Origin: Benincasa hispida | Lineage: Eukaryota > Streptophyta > Magnoliopsida > Cucurbitales > Cucurbitaceae | Direction of reading: 5' to 3' | Assembly (NCBI RefSeq): GCF_009727055.1 | Contig: NC_052354.1 | Coordinates: forward strand, 55,101,382-55,165,381 | Length of the DNA: 64,000 nucleotides | Shown here: positions 36,243-47,522 of the stretch, piece after piece | How positions within the stretch are numbered: position 1 is the first letter of the stretch | How the letters are laid out: the number at the start of each line of letters is the position of its first letter | Position numbers and translations under genes: made by a program | Notes under the pieces: model-generated | Seen by the model: only the letters and a program-made list of their open reading frames with translations | Told to the model about the DNA's origin: nothing | The model's database searches: none

Positions 36243-37548
36243 TCTTTACATTTATTTTTTTGCGACCATTCTATTATTTTTATTTAATTCATTCTTTTTC
36301 TATGTTTAATTAAATTCATTCATTCTTTGTACAGGCAAAAATTTTTTGTATTGCGTTATTTGTAATTACTTGTATACTTAGTTAATTTTCAATACAACTG
36401 AGTAGCAATTCTCTCTATATGCCTGTGCCTCTTCTTTATCATCCTTTATCAACTTTGCGATATTCTTGATCTTTTATTTTGCGTTATTCATTGCGCTGCC
36501 ATGATGTATAATATGCATACACTAAGTAACATTTCCACACTGTGCAATTTCTAACTAACACTTAGTTAATTCGTAGCTTAGCAATGCTGTACCTTTTACC
36601 CTTCAAAATTCTGCTCAAACCTTCTTTTTAAAATTTTGTCTAAGTGTTTGTCTATTCTGTCCAAACAACACAATGAGAACCTTGTGCATCTCTAAATTTT
36701 GGGGTGGGGAAGGTCTGAGCAGATGAGATTAAGTGATGCGGTCATTAAGAAAAATGCGCTCATCATCTAAAAAAAAAATCATATAAACTCCAATGTCAAT
36801 GCAAGGGAAACCTAAAAAACAATCCCAACCTGATAAGAGTTAAGTTGTGAAAGGAGCCTGCTCGTAGTTGGATGTTCACATGACACCGTGGGACAAGCCA
36901 AAACGAATGTAGGTTTTCAAGAACAACGTAATATGAAAAGAGAAAAATAAAAGAAACAAGAGACAACTCCTCTGAAATTCATGAGTTAAAGTTGAGATTG
37001 GCACACAACCGTAGTTGGATGTTCGCATGACACCCATGGGAACAAGCCAAAACAAAGGGTGTAACCAAAGAACAACGCAATATGAAAAGAGAAAAATGCA
37101 TAAAAAAATAAATAAAAAGAAACAAGAGACAACTCCTCTGAAATTCATGAGTTAAAGTTGAGATTGGCACACAACCGTAGTTGGATGTTCGCATGACACC
37201 CATGGGAACAAGCCAAAACAAAGGGTGTAACCATGATCAACAGTCTCTAATAAATGACGCAAAATTTGACCACCGCATCCAGACACATCAAGTTGTTTTG
37301 ACAAGAAGAGGTAAACATTCTTTTTAAAACTAGAAAAGCATTTTTTAGCAGAAATTTGTAGTATAGAAGAATAAAGTAGGGCTTTGTTATGAATTAGCAA
37401 GGATAGAAAGAAATTGCGATGTTAAGTAATGTGCCTAGGTAGAGCATTCGGAGCAACCAATCGACGCAAAATTTAGGATAGGAATTGAGCAATATTGCCT
37501 TAGTAGAAAATATGCTTGAGGACAAGCATATATCTAAATTTGGGGGTG
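36243..37548 (+). other. 3' region of LTR2 element with tandem repeats and hairpins
   Basis: Non-coding. It contains an imperfect tandem duplication of about 150-160 bp (36921-37069 and 37070-37231) and three copies of the conserved hairpin (36868-36901, 37015-37050, 37181-37216). The ATGCTTG-AGGA-CAAGCAT hairpin is at 37512-37529 and the polypurine tract AAATTTGGGGGTG ends at 37548. Minus-strand ORFs here repeat because of the duplication and are not genes. Confidence 0.75.
36921..37231 (+). repeat. Tandem duplication in the LTR2 element 3' region
   Basis: Two units start with AACAACG(T/C)AATATGAAAAG and end in GGGTGTAACCA. They differ mainly by a short A-rich insertion in the second. Each unit carries one identical hairpin, so the duplication multiplies that structure. 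Confidence 0.85.
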
Positions 37549-39426
37549 TGATAACTTGTAGAAATACAAGTTATTTATACTGCTTTATTTAGATATTGCG
37601 GCCAAAAAAAAGAAAAGTTGTGTCAATTGTAGAGAAATTAGCTACGAAATGCAAGAATTATAAATTGTCGTCAATACACCCACTGACACCATTGCGATGG
37701 TAGAAAAGAATATTTCAAGTCTGTTTTGCATGAAATCAAGTCACCACATGCATTCATGGCTCAAGATAAAAAGAACAACGCATCTACGTCGCATTGCACC
37801 AATCATTCAGAAATGAATAAACGATCAACGCAATGACGGCGCATGCGACAATCAATCAAGAGCTAAGTGATTAACACAACTTCAACCGCATGCGGTAATC
37901 AAAAACAACACCACATGTGGGCAAACGATCGAAGATGCAAAAAGCAACGCAATTGCGGAGGATCCTGACACGTGTACAGCTGACCATTGTGCATTTCTGA
38001 CGGGATTGATCGCGTAACAGAAGGACTATTCACTCCACCATTTATGGAATTGTCATAACAATAAAGTGGGGTCCACACTGCAGAGAGTCAAAGCTGAGCC
38101 TATAAATAGCCTCTGAAATTCTATTGGAAAATATACTTGATACGAACATATTTTGATATTTGTATATTGAGAGAGAGACTGGTCTGAAGAGCCTGATCAG
38201 AGAAGATTTGGGAAGATTTAAGAGACAAGGCTAAGAGGCGAGTTTCAGGGTAAATCCTTTCAATCCCCGCCGTAGAAGCTCTGTACCAAGGTCACTTCTA
38301 TCGGATGAGCAAGTCTGAGAGGGAAGCTCTTCTCTTCATCCATTCCATCCGCCGGCAAGCAAATCCACCGTCCAGATCTGTGTCAAGACGTTGCCACTTT
38401 TCTGTATTTGTTTCTATCTCTTTATCATCAATTGTATTCATCTTCTTAGTCTATCATTCACACCATGTATCAGACGCTAAATATTAGTATTGAATGTCAT
38501 GATCATTTTCATCTCCATCCTTCTGTCTATTTCCGTTCCTCCATTAATCTCTTTCTCCATGATGTTTTCTTAATCACTTGGTAATTAGCATGAATCTAAC
38601 AAGTAAATTAATCTGTGCTAAGGAAATAAATATGTTAGCTAAAGCATGCTAGACAACATCTTCACTTGTGAAAGCAGAAGTGAAGATGTCATTCCTCTTA
38701 TCGAGAGAAGGTTGGAAGAATGCACTAACTAAAGGAGAAGTACTTCAAGAGATGGAAGCAACCTTGCATTCATTACGTTCATCCCTGTTTCACCACAAAG
38801 ATGTGGGAACGCAGCCGATCACCGAGAGGTGTACGCCAAGGGAAAGTGGAATCGTAGTTATATCTTTAACGCAATTAATGAACTTGCGATGTTTATATTA
38901 ATTACCCTTTCTATTTCTGTTTCATACATAAAGACTTGTCACCGCATAACACGACCCTTTGTATAATCTTCACAGTCAGTCTCAAACTCAATATCATGTA
39001 TCAGTATCCTATATCTTGTATCATAATAGCTTAGGTTTACTTTTATCGCACTTTATTTGATTATCGCAACTTTACTTTACCGGAATATTTTACTTTACCG
39101 CAACTTTTAATACCTGTATAAACCAATCTTTTATTAATTAAAAAACCCTCGGTCGCATATATCACGAACGTAATGCATTAACTACGCAATCCCTGTGTTC
39201 GACCTCGGATCACTTCGAGAAACTTGTGGTGGAATTATACTTGGTTTCAACGCAAGGAAACTTGTGACAACGCATAGCATACTACCAGCATTTCATTAAT
39301 AACGCATACATCTAGAAGTAGTATCGCATAAAAGTCTGAATAAGCATAACACATCATCCACATTCCATTTCCATCATTCATCACTGTCCATGTGCTTATT
39401 TAACACCATCAATATATGCCTCTATA
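37549..39426 (+). repeat. LTR2, 3' LTR, nearly complete
   Basis: Starts TGATAACTTGTAGAAATAC directly after the polypurine tract. It has a TATA box at 38099-38110 and the internal stem-loop 38655-38690, and it runs to ...ATATGCCTCTATA, where Athila gag-type sequence begins with no target duplication. The terminal GTTACA seen at 32957 and 45124 is replaced by CTCTATA, so the exact end is uncertain. Confidence 0.8.
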
Positions 39427-40494
39427 GATTCTTCCCGCGGAATAATGGTCAGACAAGCAGTCAAGCCAGTAGCTCGCAACCACCGCAATCTTCCTCCTTG
39501 GAAAGCTTGTTGAAGCAGTATATAGAGAAAAATGAAACTGTGCTTCAAAATCAGGCTACGTCCATCCGCAATCTAGAATTACATATGGGCCAGATTGCAA
39601 GCGATCTAAAGAACAGACTGCAAGGGGCTCTGTCGAGTTCAAAAGAACTCCCACGTAACCCGGGGGGATCAGGTAAAGAGCAATGTCAAGTTGTGACATT
39701 GCGGAGTGGAAAAACTATGGAGGGAGAAAGAAAGAAGCCTAGCCAGACTGCTCCCATTGCGTTGGAACCTGAAATTGCGGTGACTCTAGAAGAAGAAGAA
39801 AAAGAAAAAGAAGTGATAGGCCAAAAGTTGCGTCCATCTCAAATCCGACAGAAAATGGGACCATGAGAGTGCAGTTGCCACCTTTCTCGCAAAGGCTCAG
39901 AAAGAAAAAGAATGACGAGGTATAGTACCAACACTTCTTGTCTATGTTAAAACAATTACATATTAATATGTCGTTCAGTGAAGCGATTGAGGAGATATCT
40001 GCTTACACGAAGTTTCTGAAGGATATAGTAACTAAGAAAAGGGGCACTAGTAAGTTTGCCACGGTGGCTTTAACACAGAGTTCGAAATCAATAATTCCAC
40101 CGAAGATGGGCGATCCTGGGAGCTTTACTATACCTTGCTCCATTGGAGAACTGTACATCTGGCAAGCATTGTGTGACCTTGGAGCCAGCATCAATTTGAT
40201 GCCTCTGTCGATCTTTAAGCAGCTAAATGTGGGGCAACTTGCGCCCACGACCGTGACTCTCCAACTGGCAGATAGATCTTTGGTTCATCTAAAGGGAAAG
40301 GTGAAAGATGTGTTGATAACCATTGACAAATTTATCCTACCAGCCGACTTCATCATTTTGGACTACGAGGCTAACAAAGATGTGCCCATCATTCTAGGGC
40401 GACCATTTTTATCAAAAGGTCATGCTCAGATTGTTGTGCATAAAGAAGAGATCACTTTGAGCATCAATGGACAGAAGCTCAAGTTCAATATAAT
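39427..40494 (+). pseudogene. Athila gag tail and protease fragment
   Basis: Equivalent to 21310-22370. SLESLLKQYIEKNETVLQ, QCQVVTLRSGKTMEG and the protease ALCDLGASINLMPLSIFK are followed by VPIILGRPFLSKGHAQI. Here the gag-protease link NPGGSGKEQ is in frame, unlike the 21557 copy. A TAG interrupts near 39924. It is cut off by the N gap. Confidence 0.9.
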
Positions 40495-40519
40495 NNNNNN
40501 NNNNNNNNNNNNNNNNNNN
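40495..40519. other. Assembly gap (25 N)
   Basis: A short N run separates a clean gag-protease segment from an error-rich repeat of the same segment. Confidence 1.
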
Positions 40520-41515
40520 ATTATGCCTCTATAAGAGCTCCTATATTCTCACGCGTTCCAACGCAGCGTAAATAATGCAGTCCTGGCTAGAGAGTCTTGT
40601 CTTTTTTCTTTTCACTCCTCCATAGTTTTTCCACTACGCCCGCAAATGTCAACAAGCAAGTCAAGCCAGTAGCTTCGCAACCCACCGCAATCTTCCTCCG
40701 TTGGAAAAGCTTGTTGAAGCAGTTATATAGAGGAAAAAAATTGACATGAAGCTGTGCTCTCAAAAATTCAGGACTACGCGTCCATGCCGCCTTTATACCA
40801 CCATCTAAGAAAAAATTACATATGGGCCAGATTGCAGCGATCTTAAAGAGACAGACCTGCAAGGGGCTCTGTCGAGTTCAAAAGAACTCCCAACGTAACC
40901 CGGGGGAATGCAGGTAAAGAAGCAATGTCAAGTTGTGACATTGCGGGAGTGGAAAAACTATGGAGGGGAAAAGAAAGAAGCTAGCCAGACTGCTCCATTG
41001 CGTTGGAACCTGAAATTTGCGTGACTGCTAGAAGAAGAAGAAAAAAGAACAAAGAAGTTTGAATAGGCCCAAAAGTTGCGATCCATCTCAAATCCGAAGC
41101 ATGGTAGAATATATGGGACCATGAGAGTGGCAGTTGCCACCTTTCTCGCAAGGTCTCAGTAAGAAAAAAGAATGACGAGTTGTGGTATAGTACCAAACAG
41201 CTTCTTGTCTATGTTAAAAACAATTAACATATTTAAGTATGTCGTTCAGTGAAGGCGATTGAGGAGATATCTGCTTACACGAAATGTTTCTTGAGGATAT
41301 AGTAACCATAAGAAAAGGGGCACTAGTAAGTTTATGCCAACGGTGGCTTTTAACCAGAGTTCGAAAATCAATAATTCCAACCGAAGTATAGGGTCGATCC
41401 TGGGAAGCTTTAACTATACCATTGCCTCCATTGGAGAAGCTGTACATCTGGCAAGCATTGTGTGACCTTGGAGCCAAGCCATCAATTTGATGCCTTCTGT
41501 TCGATCTTTAAGCAG
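40520..41515 (+). other. Indel-riddled duplicate of 39430-40215
   Basis: The order of landmarks is the same (CAAGCCAGTAGC, CTTGTTGAAGCAG, GGGGCTCTG, GAGTTCAAAAGAACTCC, GGAGATATCTGCTTACACGA). Single-base insertions occur every few to few dozen bases, with few substitutions. This is the error profile of raw single-molecule long reads rather than of evolutionary decay. From about 41516 the sequence becomes clean again. I treat it as unpolished gap filling and call no genes in it. Confidence 0.85.
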
Positions 41516-41702
41516 CTAAATGTGGGGCAACTTGCGCCCACGACCGTGACTCTCCAACTGGCAGATAGATCTCTGGTGCATCCAGAGGGGAAGGTGAAGT
41601 ACGTGCTGATTACCATTGACAAATTTATATTACAAGCCGACTTCATCATCTTAGATTACGAAGCCGATAAAGATGTGCCCATCATCCTGGGGTGACCATT
41701 TC
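41516..41702 (+). pseudogene. Athila protease fragment
   Basis: Clean sequence encoding FKQLNVGQLAPTTVTL, ADRSLVHPEGK and KDVPIILG. It ends at the codon after GRP would start, where minus-strand gag begins head-on. It has the same TGACCATTT end as the 22280 region. Confidence 0.85.
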
Positions 41703-42154
41703 ATGTGGACATTTCATCCTTCCTGAGGTGATTAGAAAGTGTTGCAAATTTCTATGAAGCTCTGGAGGTGGGTGTGCAGGTCCTCACCATGCCTTCCTCT
41801 AAACTGTCTAGCAATTTGGATCATCTGCAGCATCACCGGTTTCATTTCGAATCGAGATCCATCAAGGGTAAGTCTCATGATTCCTGGGGAGAAATCGTAG
41901 AGGTTAGGCGATGCATAGTCCTGAATGGGCCTATTGCGATCATTTGCCAGTAGGTTTGGATTTTCCATGACATTGTTTTCGTTTGGTGCTCCGTTTCCAG
42001 GCTGCTCCGCCATGTCGTCTTTATCTGGTTGTTGTTGTTGGTGGCTGTCTCTCAATCTTCGTCGGAATGTCCTCTCAAACATTAGGTCGTAATTCACCAG
42101 AGATTGAGAGCTGCAAAGAAATCAGAAAAATTACCGTTAGCACAATGAATTGTC
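41703..42154 (-). pseudogene. gag N-terminus of the outer Athila element
   Basis: The minus-strand frame from about 42097 to 41732 reads RTFRRRLRDSHQQQQPDKDD, then MAEQPGNGAPNENNVMENP, the LYDFSPGIMRLTLDG block and GEDLHTHLQSFIEICNT. It is preceded in element sense by the PBS and 5' LTR, so it belongs to the outer insertion. The frame may open upstream of the MAEQP methionine. Truncation at 41703 removes the rest of gag and all of pol. Confidence 0.9.
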
Positions 42155-42158
42155 GAAG

Positions 42159-42176
42159 TCCCCGGCAACGGTGCCA
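42159..42176 (-). other. Primer-binding site of the outer Athila element
   Basis: On the minus strand TGGCACCGTTGCCGGGGA, one base from the tRNA-Asp complement, lies just downstream of the LTR end at 42184. It fixes the minus orientation of the outer element. Confidence 0.85.
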
Positions 42177-42183
42177 AAAAACT

Positions 42184-45100
42184 TGATGCGTTATTTTATG
42201 CTGTGATTTTATGAAAGTAATTGCAGTGATAGGAAATGAATTGTGCAACAAGTTTTCTCAGCAGAATCCAAGTATAAATCCTACTGAGTTTCCTGGTAAG
42301 TCCAGGGTCGAACTCAGGGACTAAGGAAAACGGTATGCTGTGATAATTTGTAAGAAGACTTTGCGGTAACCAATAAATCAAAGAGTTGTTTTGGGTTGTT
42401 GTTTGCAGTATAAAAAGGATGTGGCAAAGTTAAGACAAGAGTTGATAATACAAAAAATGCGATAAATATGCAGGGTACGGGTTGAAAAGGGGTTCAGCTA
42501 ACACTTCCTAGGATTACGTTCATGTTATGCGATCATGCAACACACATACAATAGCAAATCATCTCTCAATGCAAATGCTATGGCTTCTAGTTCTAAAACG
42601 CATGCGATATATGCAATAAAGTCTATAGGACCTACACATAAGTCTCTATTCTTATTTATGCGATGACAAATGACACACACACAAACAAGGCGACCGCATA
42701 ATATCATAACCTATCTCTAGGGTGCATGCGATGCATGTTGGCAAACAGAGCTTATCTCTAAGTCCCTATCTCTTGCTTATGCAGATCTAATCTTGCTCTC
42801 TCGAGTCTAGATTCTAACCTAGCTCTCTCAAGTCTTAGGTTCTTTCTTTTAGACTCTCTCTTGGGTAGCTCTAAAGGGGTGTTGGGTGCAACATAAGACA
42901 AGATAATCGCATGCAATGAAGATCCTAAGTCATGTTAGCTTAGTTCTTCTCAACCCATTCGATAGATTTAGCTACTCATGTGTGCTTTTAAGAGAATGAA
43001 CAGATGTAGATGAGCAAGTTCCATTTTATAGATATAGAGTTGAAATACAAAATAACAATGCGAAATGAGAATAAAGAGCCTGGTAGCAATCTCTTGCTTC
43101 CCAAGGCTTTTACACTGTTCTTCTCTACTCTGTTCAAAAGATAATCTCGCTCTTGCAAGAGTCGGCCCTCTCGCCGCTTTTCCACGCCTCTGGGTTCTCT
43201 CTAGGGTTGACCAGAGCGATCTTCCGGCGTCTCTTCCCTTCTCTCGCTCTGGCTTTTAAGTAAAAGAAAAACTATGAACAAGGCTACTGATAACTTGTAG
43301 AAATACAAGTTATTTGTACTGCCTTATCTAGATATTGCGGCCAAAAGAGATTAAATATGCGCCAATTGTATGGAAATTAGCTTAGAAATAATTATGAATT
43401 ATCGCAATTACACCCACTAACATAGTTAAGATGGAAAAAAAGGAGATTTCTACTCTGTTTTGCAGGAAACCAAGTCACCGCTTGCGGTCAAGGCTCAAGA
43501 AGAACTGACCAATGCATCTCTGTCACATTGCGCCCGTCAATCCACACTGAAAAGACGATTAACGCAATGACGGTGCAATGCGACAGTCAATCCAGAGCTG
43601 ACTTTCAACTACATGCGGTAATAAAAACAACACCGGATGAAAACACTTGATCGAAAGATGCAGCTGAGCAATGCAAAAGTGGAGGATTGTGACACATGTA
43701 CAACTAACGGTTGTGCAGATTTGACGGTCTGATTGCATAACAGAAGGAATAATATCCCTCCATCTTTAAAATTTCCATAACAACAAGTGGGGACCACAAG
43801 GCCAGAGTCAAAGATCTTCACCTATAAATACTCCATAGAATTCACAGTAAAAGAGGTTACTCGATACGGGGCTAATTAGTGCTATTATATTAAGAAAAAG
43901 GCTGAGTTGAGTGTTAAACTAAAGAAATCCGGGAAGAAGAAGAGGCAAGACCGAGAGGTGAGTCTCAGTGTTCATTTGCCAGATCCCCGCCATGAAGCTC
44001 TTTTACTCAGATCCCTGCTACCGGTTGAGCAAACCTGAGAGGGAAGCTCATCCATCCGTCCAATTCATCCAATCAACAAGCAGATCTCTATCCAAATCGG
44101 TGCCGAGACGTTGGCGCTATTTGTATCTGTTCTATCTCTTTTCATCCTTGTTGTTCATCTTCTCTATCTCTACATTCACACACCATGTATCAGACGCTAA
44201 ATAAATATATTGAATGTCTTGATCTCTTTCATCACCACTTTTCTGTCTATTCCCGTTCCTCCGTTTATCATTTTCTTCATGATGTGTTCTTAATCCCCTG
44301 GTAGTTAATATGAATTAAACGAGTACTTAATTTGTGTTAAAGAGATAAATTGCGTTTAGCTAAGGCATGCTAGACGGCATCTTCACCTGTGAGAGCAGAA
44401 GTGAAGATGTCGTTCTGATCTATCGAGAGAAGGTCGGAAGAATGCATTAACTAGAGCGAGTAGTACTTCCAGACAAGGAAACAACCTTGCGTTCATTATG
44501 TTCGTCTCTGTTTCACCGCAGACATGTGGGAACGCGGCCGATCACTGAAAGGTGTACGCTAAGGGAAAAACGGAACCGTACTTATCACTTCAACGCAATT
44601 AAGAAATTGTGATGGTTATATTAGTTATCTTTCTGTTCTGTTTCATACATAAGACTTGCCGCCGCATTACATGATCTTTGTAGAATCTTCACAGCCAGCC
44701 TTGACCTAAGTATCTTGTATCATGAAGCCTGTATCTTATTACATCTTAGCTTAGGTTTACTGCATTTTATTTTATTATCGCATTTTTTTTTACTGCCTTC
44801 CTTTACTTTATCGCAATTTTTATATACTTGCACAAACTATACTTTTAAAGATTGAAAAACCTGGTTGCATGTACCATAAACATAACGCAATAATCTCAAA
44901 CAGTCCCTGTGTTCGACCTCGGATCACACCGAGAAACTTGCGATGGAATTATACTTGGTTCCAACGTAAGGAAACTTGTGACAACGCACAGAATACTACT
45001 AGAACATCCATGAATAACGCATATCTAGAAGTAGTCTTGCATGAATTGAGTCAAGTTAGGGCATTATGGTACATCAATCGGCTTGAACCGTGCGTGCATC

Positions 45101-45712
45101 ATATAGCATAACTCCAACGTTACAGCTACTTCAATCTAAGGAAAAATTATCTAACTGTCTGAACTCCTTCACTGAAGGTTGCCTTTGGTATTTATAGAGC
45201 TTCAAGGTGAAAAGCTTCTTCTCTCTTATGATTGCACTGATAGGATGGCATTTATTCTCTGTTTAATGTGCCGAATATTTGTCATCGAAAAGTTGAGTGT
45301 ACTTGTTACAATAGTTCGTTAGCGGCTTGTCAACTTAATTCGGAATCGACCGTCATCAGCTTTCTGTCCCATCGTATTTTATTATGCTTTTCACCCAGAT
45401 GCACCCACCAAGTTGCATCAGCTCTATGCAGCAATCCTTCTTGAGCAGATATTTGCGAGCGCAAATCATCGCAAAGCCTTGCGGTAATGCTGCATTCGAT
45501 CGTTGATTTCTTGTTATCGCATTTTCCGCCTTGCGTCAACGCATATTCTGCACAAAAATACATAAGTTAACTATTTTCATGCGATGAATGCATGCGACCA
45601 CAATATTATGAACTTAATGCTTTTTTGACGTAATTTTATATATTTTATCAACGCAAACCTGCATTGTTTAATAACTTAGTACTGTAATAACGTGCATTTC
45701 TGCCCGTTATCA
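42184..45712 (-). repeat. 5' LTR (LTR1) of the outer Athila element, split by a solo LTR2
   Basis: The two pieces 42184-43287 and 45130-45712 give an LTR of about 1.69 kb. On the minus strand it begins TGATAACGGGCAGAAATGC and ends CGCATCA before the PBS. The right part parallels 14580-15171 and the left part parallels 12912-13508. It is interrupted by the solo LTR2 with a GCTAC duplication. Confidence 0.85.
43288..45124 (+). mobile_element. Solo LTR2 with GCTAC target duplication
   Basis: TGATAACTTGTAG...CGTTACA, 1837 bp, flanked by GCTAC at 43283-43287 and 45125-45129. It is similar along its length to 37549-39426, including the TATA-like CCTATAAATACTCC near 43821 and the stem-loop 44376-44411. 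It shows the true LTR2 end (GTTACA). As it sits in the outer element's LTR, it inserted later than that element. Confidence 0.92.
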
Positions 45713-45717
45713 GCTAT

Positions 45718-46380
45718 TCAGCAGCCTGACTCGTTACGTGGGTTTGACAAAAACTCAGATCGTCATACTTGATGATGGCTTAGAAGATCCATTAACCTTC
45801 AAACAGGCAATGAAATGGAGTCATCTACTTCAATTCTGTTTGGGAATTTGTAGATCAACCAGATTGGGTAAAACCTATTGATTGCAAATGGATCTACAAG
45901 AGGAAACGAGACCAAGCTGGTAAGGTACAGACCTACAAGACTAGACTTGTGACAAAAGGGTTTACCCAAAGAGAGGGGGTAGACTACGAAGAAATCTTCT
46001 CTCTGATTGCCATGATTAAGTCGATTAGAATACTCTTGTCCATTGCGACCTTTTATGATTATGAGATATGACAAATAGACGTCAAGACAACCTTTCTGAA
46101 TGGTTATCTTAAAGAGAGTATCTGCATGTCTTAGCCAGAGAGATTCATTGAACAGGGTCAAAGAGCAAAAGGTTTGCAAACTTAAAAGATCCATTTATGG
46201 GTTGAAACAAGCATCTCGATCCTAGAATATAAGATTTTTGCGATCAAATCTTATGGCTTTAAATAGAACGTTGACGAACCTTATGTCTACAAGAAAATTG
46301 TCAACAAAATTGTAACTTTTCTAGTATTAGATGTTAATGATATCCTACTCATTGGGAATGAGGTAGGATTTCTAGTTGAC
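45718..46380 (+). pseudogene. copia-2 reverse transcriptase remnant (continues from 12911)
   Basis: Plus-strand copia RT. It has the linker QQPDSLRGF, the RT entry CKWIYKRKRDQAGKVQTYK, LVTKGFTQREGVDYEE and QIDVKTTFLNGYL. A decayed active-site loop LVLDVNDILLIGNEVG (family YVDDILLIGND) lies near 46320-46360. Stops fall at about 46070 and 46134. It connects to the integrase at 12911 through the expected GRVI-QQP linker. It ends near 46380 at an unrelated minus-strand fragment. Confidence 0.9.
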
Positions 46381-46809
46381 GTTAATGATTGCGCTGACAC
46401 CAGGCATTAATTTCCATACCCCTGTCGCACCACCTTCCTCGCATCAGCAATTCATTGGCTCTGTCGCAAACCTTTCATGTCTGCTACCAACTTTGATTTG
46501 ACCTCTACCACCTCAGTTGTATTTAATGTCTTGTCTTCTCTTATCACATTGAACTTATGCGGTTCCATTTTGGGCATTAGGTTTTTTTCATGCGCTCGGG
46601 CGGTAACACTAGCTTCATCACTTTAAATAGATTTCTACATTAAAAAATCTCAAATTTTATAATTTACAAGGATTATGAATTTTTGTATGTTAGTGATCAC
46701 GTAATGTAACTAATTGCATGATTTTCTTGTTAAGCTGACGCATTTTTGATAATTTTTCCTAATTCTTTTGGATAAGAGTAAAAAAAACTTGTATTTCTAC
46801 AAGTTATCA
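46381..46809 (-). repeat. Retroelement fragment ending in a hairpin LTR terminus
   Basis: The minus strand starts TGATAACTTGTAGAAATACAAG at 46809, the same terminus as LTR2, but the rest does not match LTR2. An open minus-strand stretch near 46570-46440 reads MPKMEPHKFNVIRED, which I do not recognise. It probably belongs to another relative of the hairpin-LTR family. Confidence 0.5.
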
Positions 46810-47400
46810 CCACCACGTCTATAGTGCAAGCGTTTGGTGAGGGTATAAACACGTCGTACTTTGAAAATCTATCCACCACCACAAGGATTAGAAGCAAGCC
46901 TATCTACCTTGAGTAAGCCAACAATGAAGTCCATGGATACAAACTCCTATGGTTTTTCAGCAATAGAAAGGGGTTACAATAACCCAGCCTCTCTCCTTTC
47001 TTCCTTCTTGTCTAGCTAGTATACTAGACATGTCTTGACGTAGGCCTCCACATCGTCATACATCTTGAGCTAGTAGTAGGAACGGGATAAGAAAGCCACC
47101 ATCCATTCCACTCCCGGGTGTTCAGCCCATTGAGGATCGTGGGTCTCCCTCAATAACTCGCCACACAATCTTCCTCCGATAGAGACGCACAATTTGTTTC
47201 CTAGCGTGGATTAGTCCGTCCTCTACCCAATACCTCCTCATGGCTCCTTCTGCTTCCTCTTTTAGTAGCTTGGTGTATGAGGCATCCGTCTTGGCTACAA
47301 TACAGGTGACCATGCGCATCGTTTTCACTTTGTTTCCTGTGTGACAGATAGCCTATCTATCTCGGGGTCAATATTGACTTTGGTGCATCACCTTCACTCA
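46810..47400 (-). pseudogene. Chromovirus (Ty3/gypsy) integrase remnant
   Basis: Minus-strand coding of the integrase zinc-binding/N-terminal region: RYWVEDGLIHARKQIVRLY (47235-47180), then HPGVEWMVAFLSRSYYWLK (47120-47060) and AYVKTCLVY. Further left is a core fragment related to MDFIVGLL and the SPN.CT loop. This Tekay/Del-like wording differs from the Athila integrase above. Stops are frequent. The RNase H end lies at 49101-49187 and 53978 onward, beyond nested insertions. Confidence 0.75.
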
Positions 47401-47498
47401 AATATCGTTTGCAACTTGGTCACACAAGCTACAATACGCCCAAGACTAAAAGGGGTGCCTGCGAAAACACAAAACTTAACAAACTATTAGTTGCCAAG

Positions 47499-47516
47499 TC
47501 CCTGGCAACGGCGCCA
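47499..47516 (-). other. Primer-binding site of LTR3 element, tRNA-Asp type
   Basis: The minus strand TGGCGCCGTTGCCAGGGA follows the LTR3 end after AGTTTT, one base from the tRNA-Asp complement. Only about 100 bp of internal sequence remain. Confidence 0.85.
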
Positions 47517-47522
47517 AAAACT

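Larger units (their letters stand above)
12912..45712 (-). mobile_element. 32.8-kb nested Athila-type insertion block inside copia-2
   Basis: The left edge is TGATGCGTTATTTTATAC and the right edge is ...CCCGTTATCA, the two termini of one Athila LTR family read on the minus strand. The flanking 5-mers are GTTAT (12907-12911) and GCTAT (45713-45717), a target duplication with one mismatch. Copia-2 coding resumes directly after the right edge. The outer element therefore lies on the minus strand: 5' LTR 42184-45712 (interrupted), PBS 42159-42176, gag 42100-41703, and a 3' LTR represented by 12912-13508. Everything between is later nesting, rearrangement or assembly error. Confidence 0.85.

Noticed and set aside
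36921..37231. CRISPR-like or satellite array
   Set aside because: Only two units of about 150 bp, with no short regular spacers. It is a local duplication in an element 3' region.
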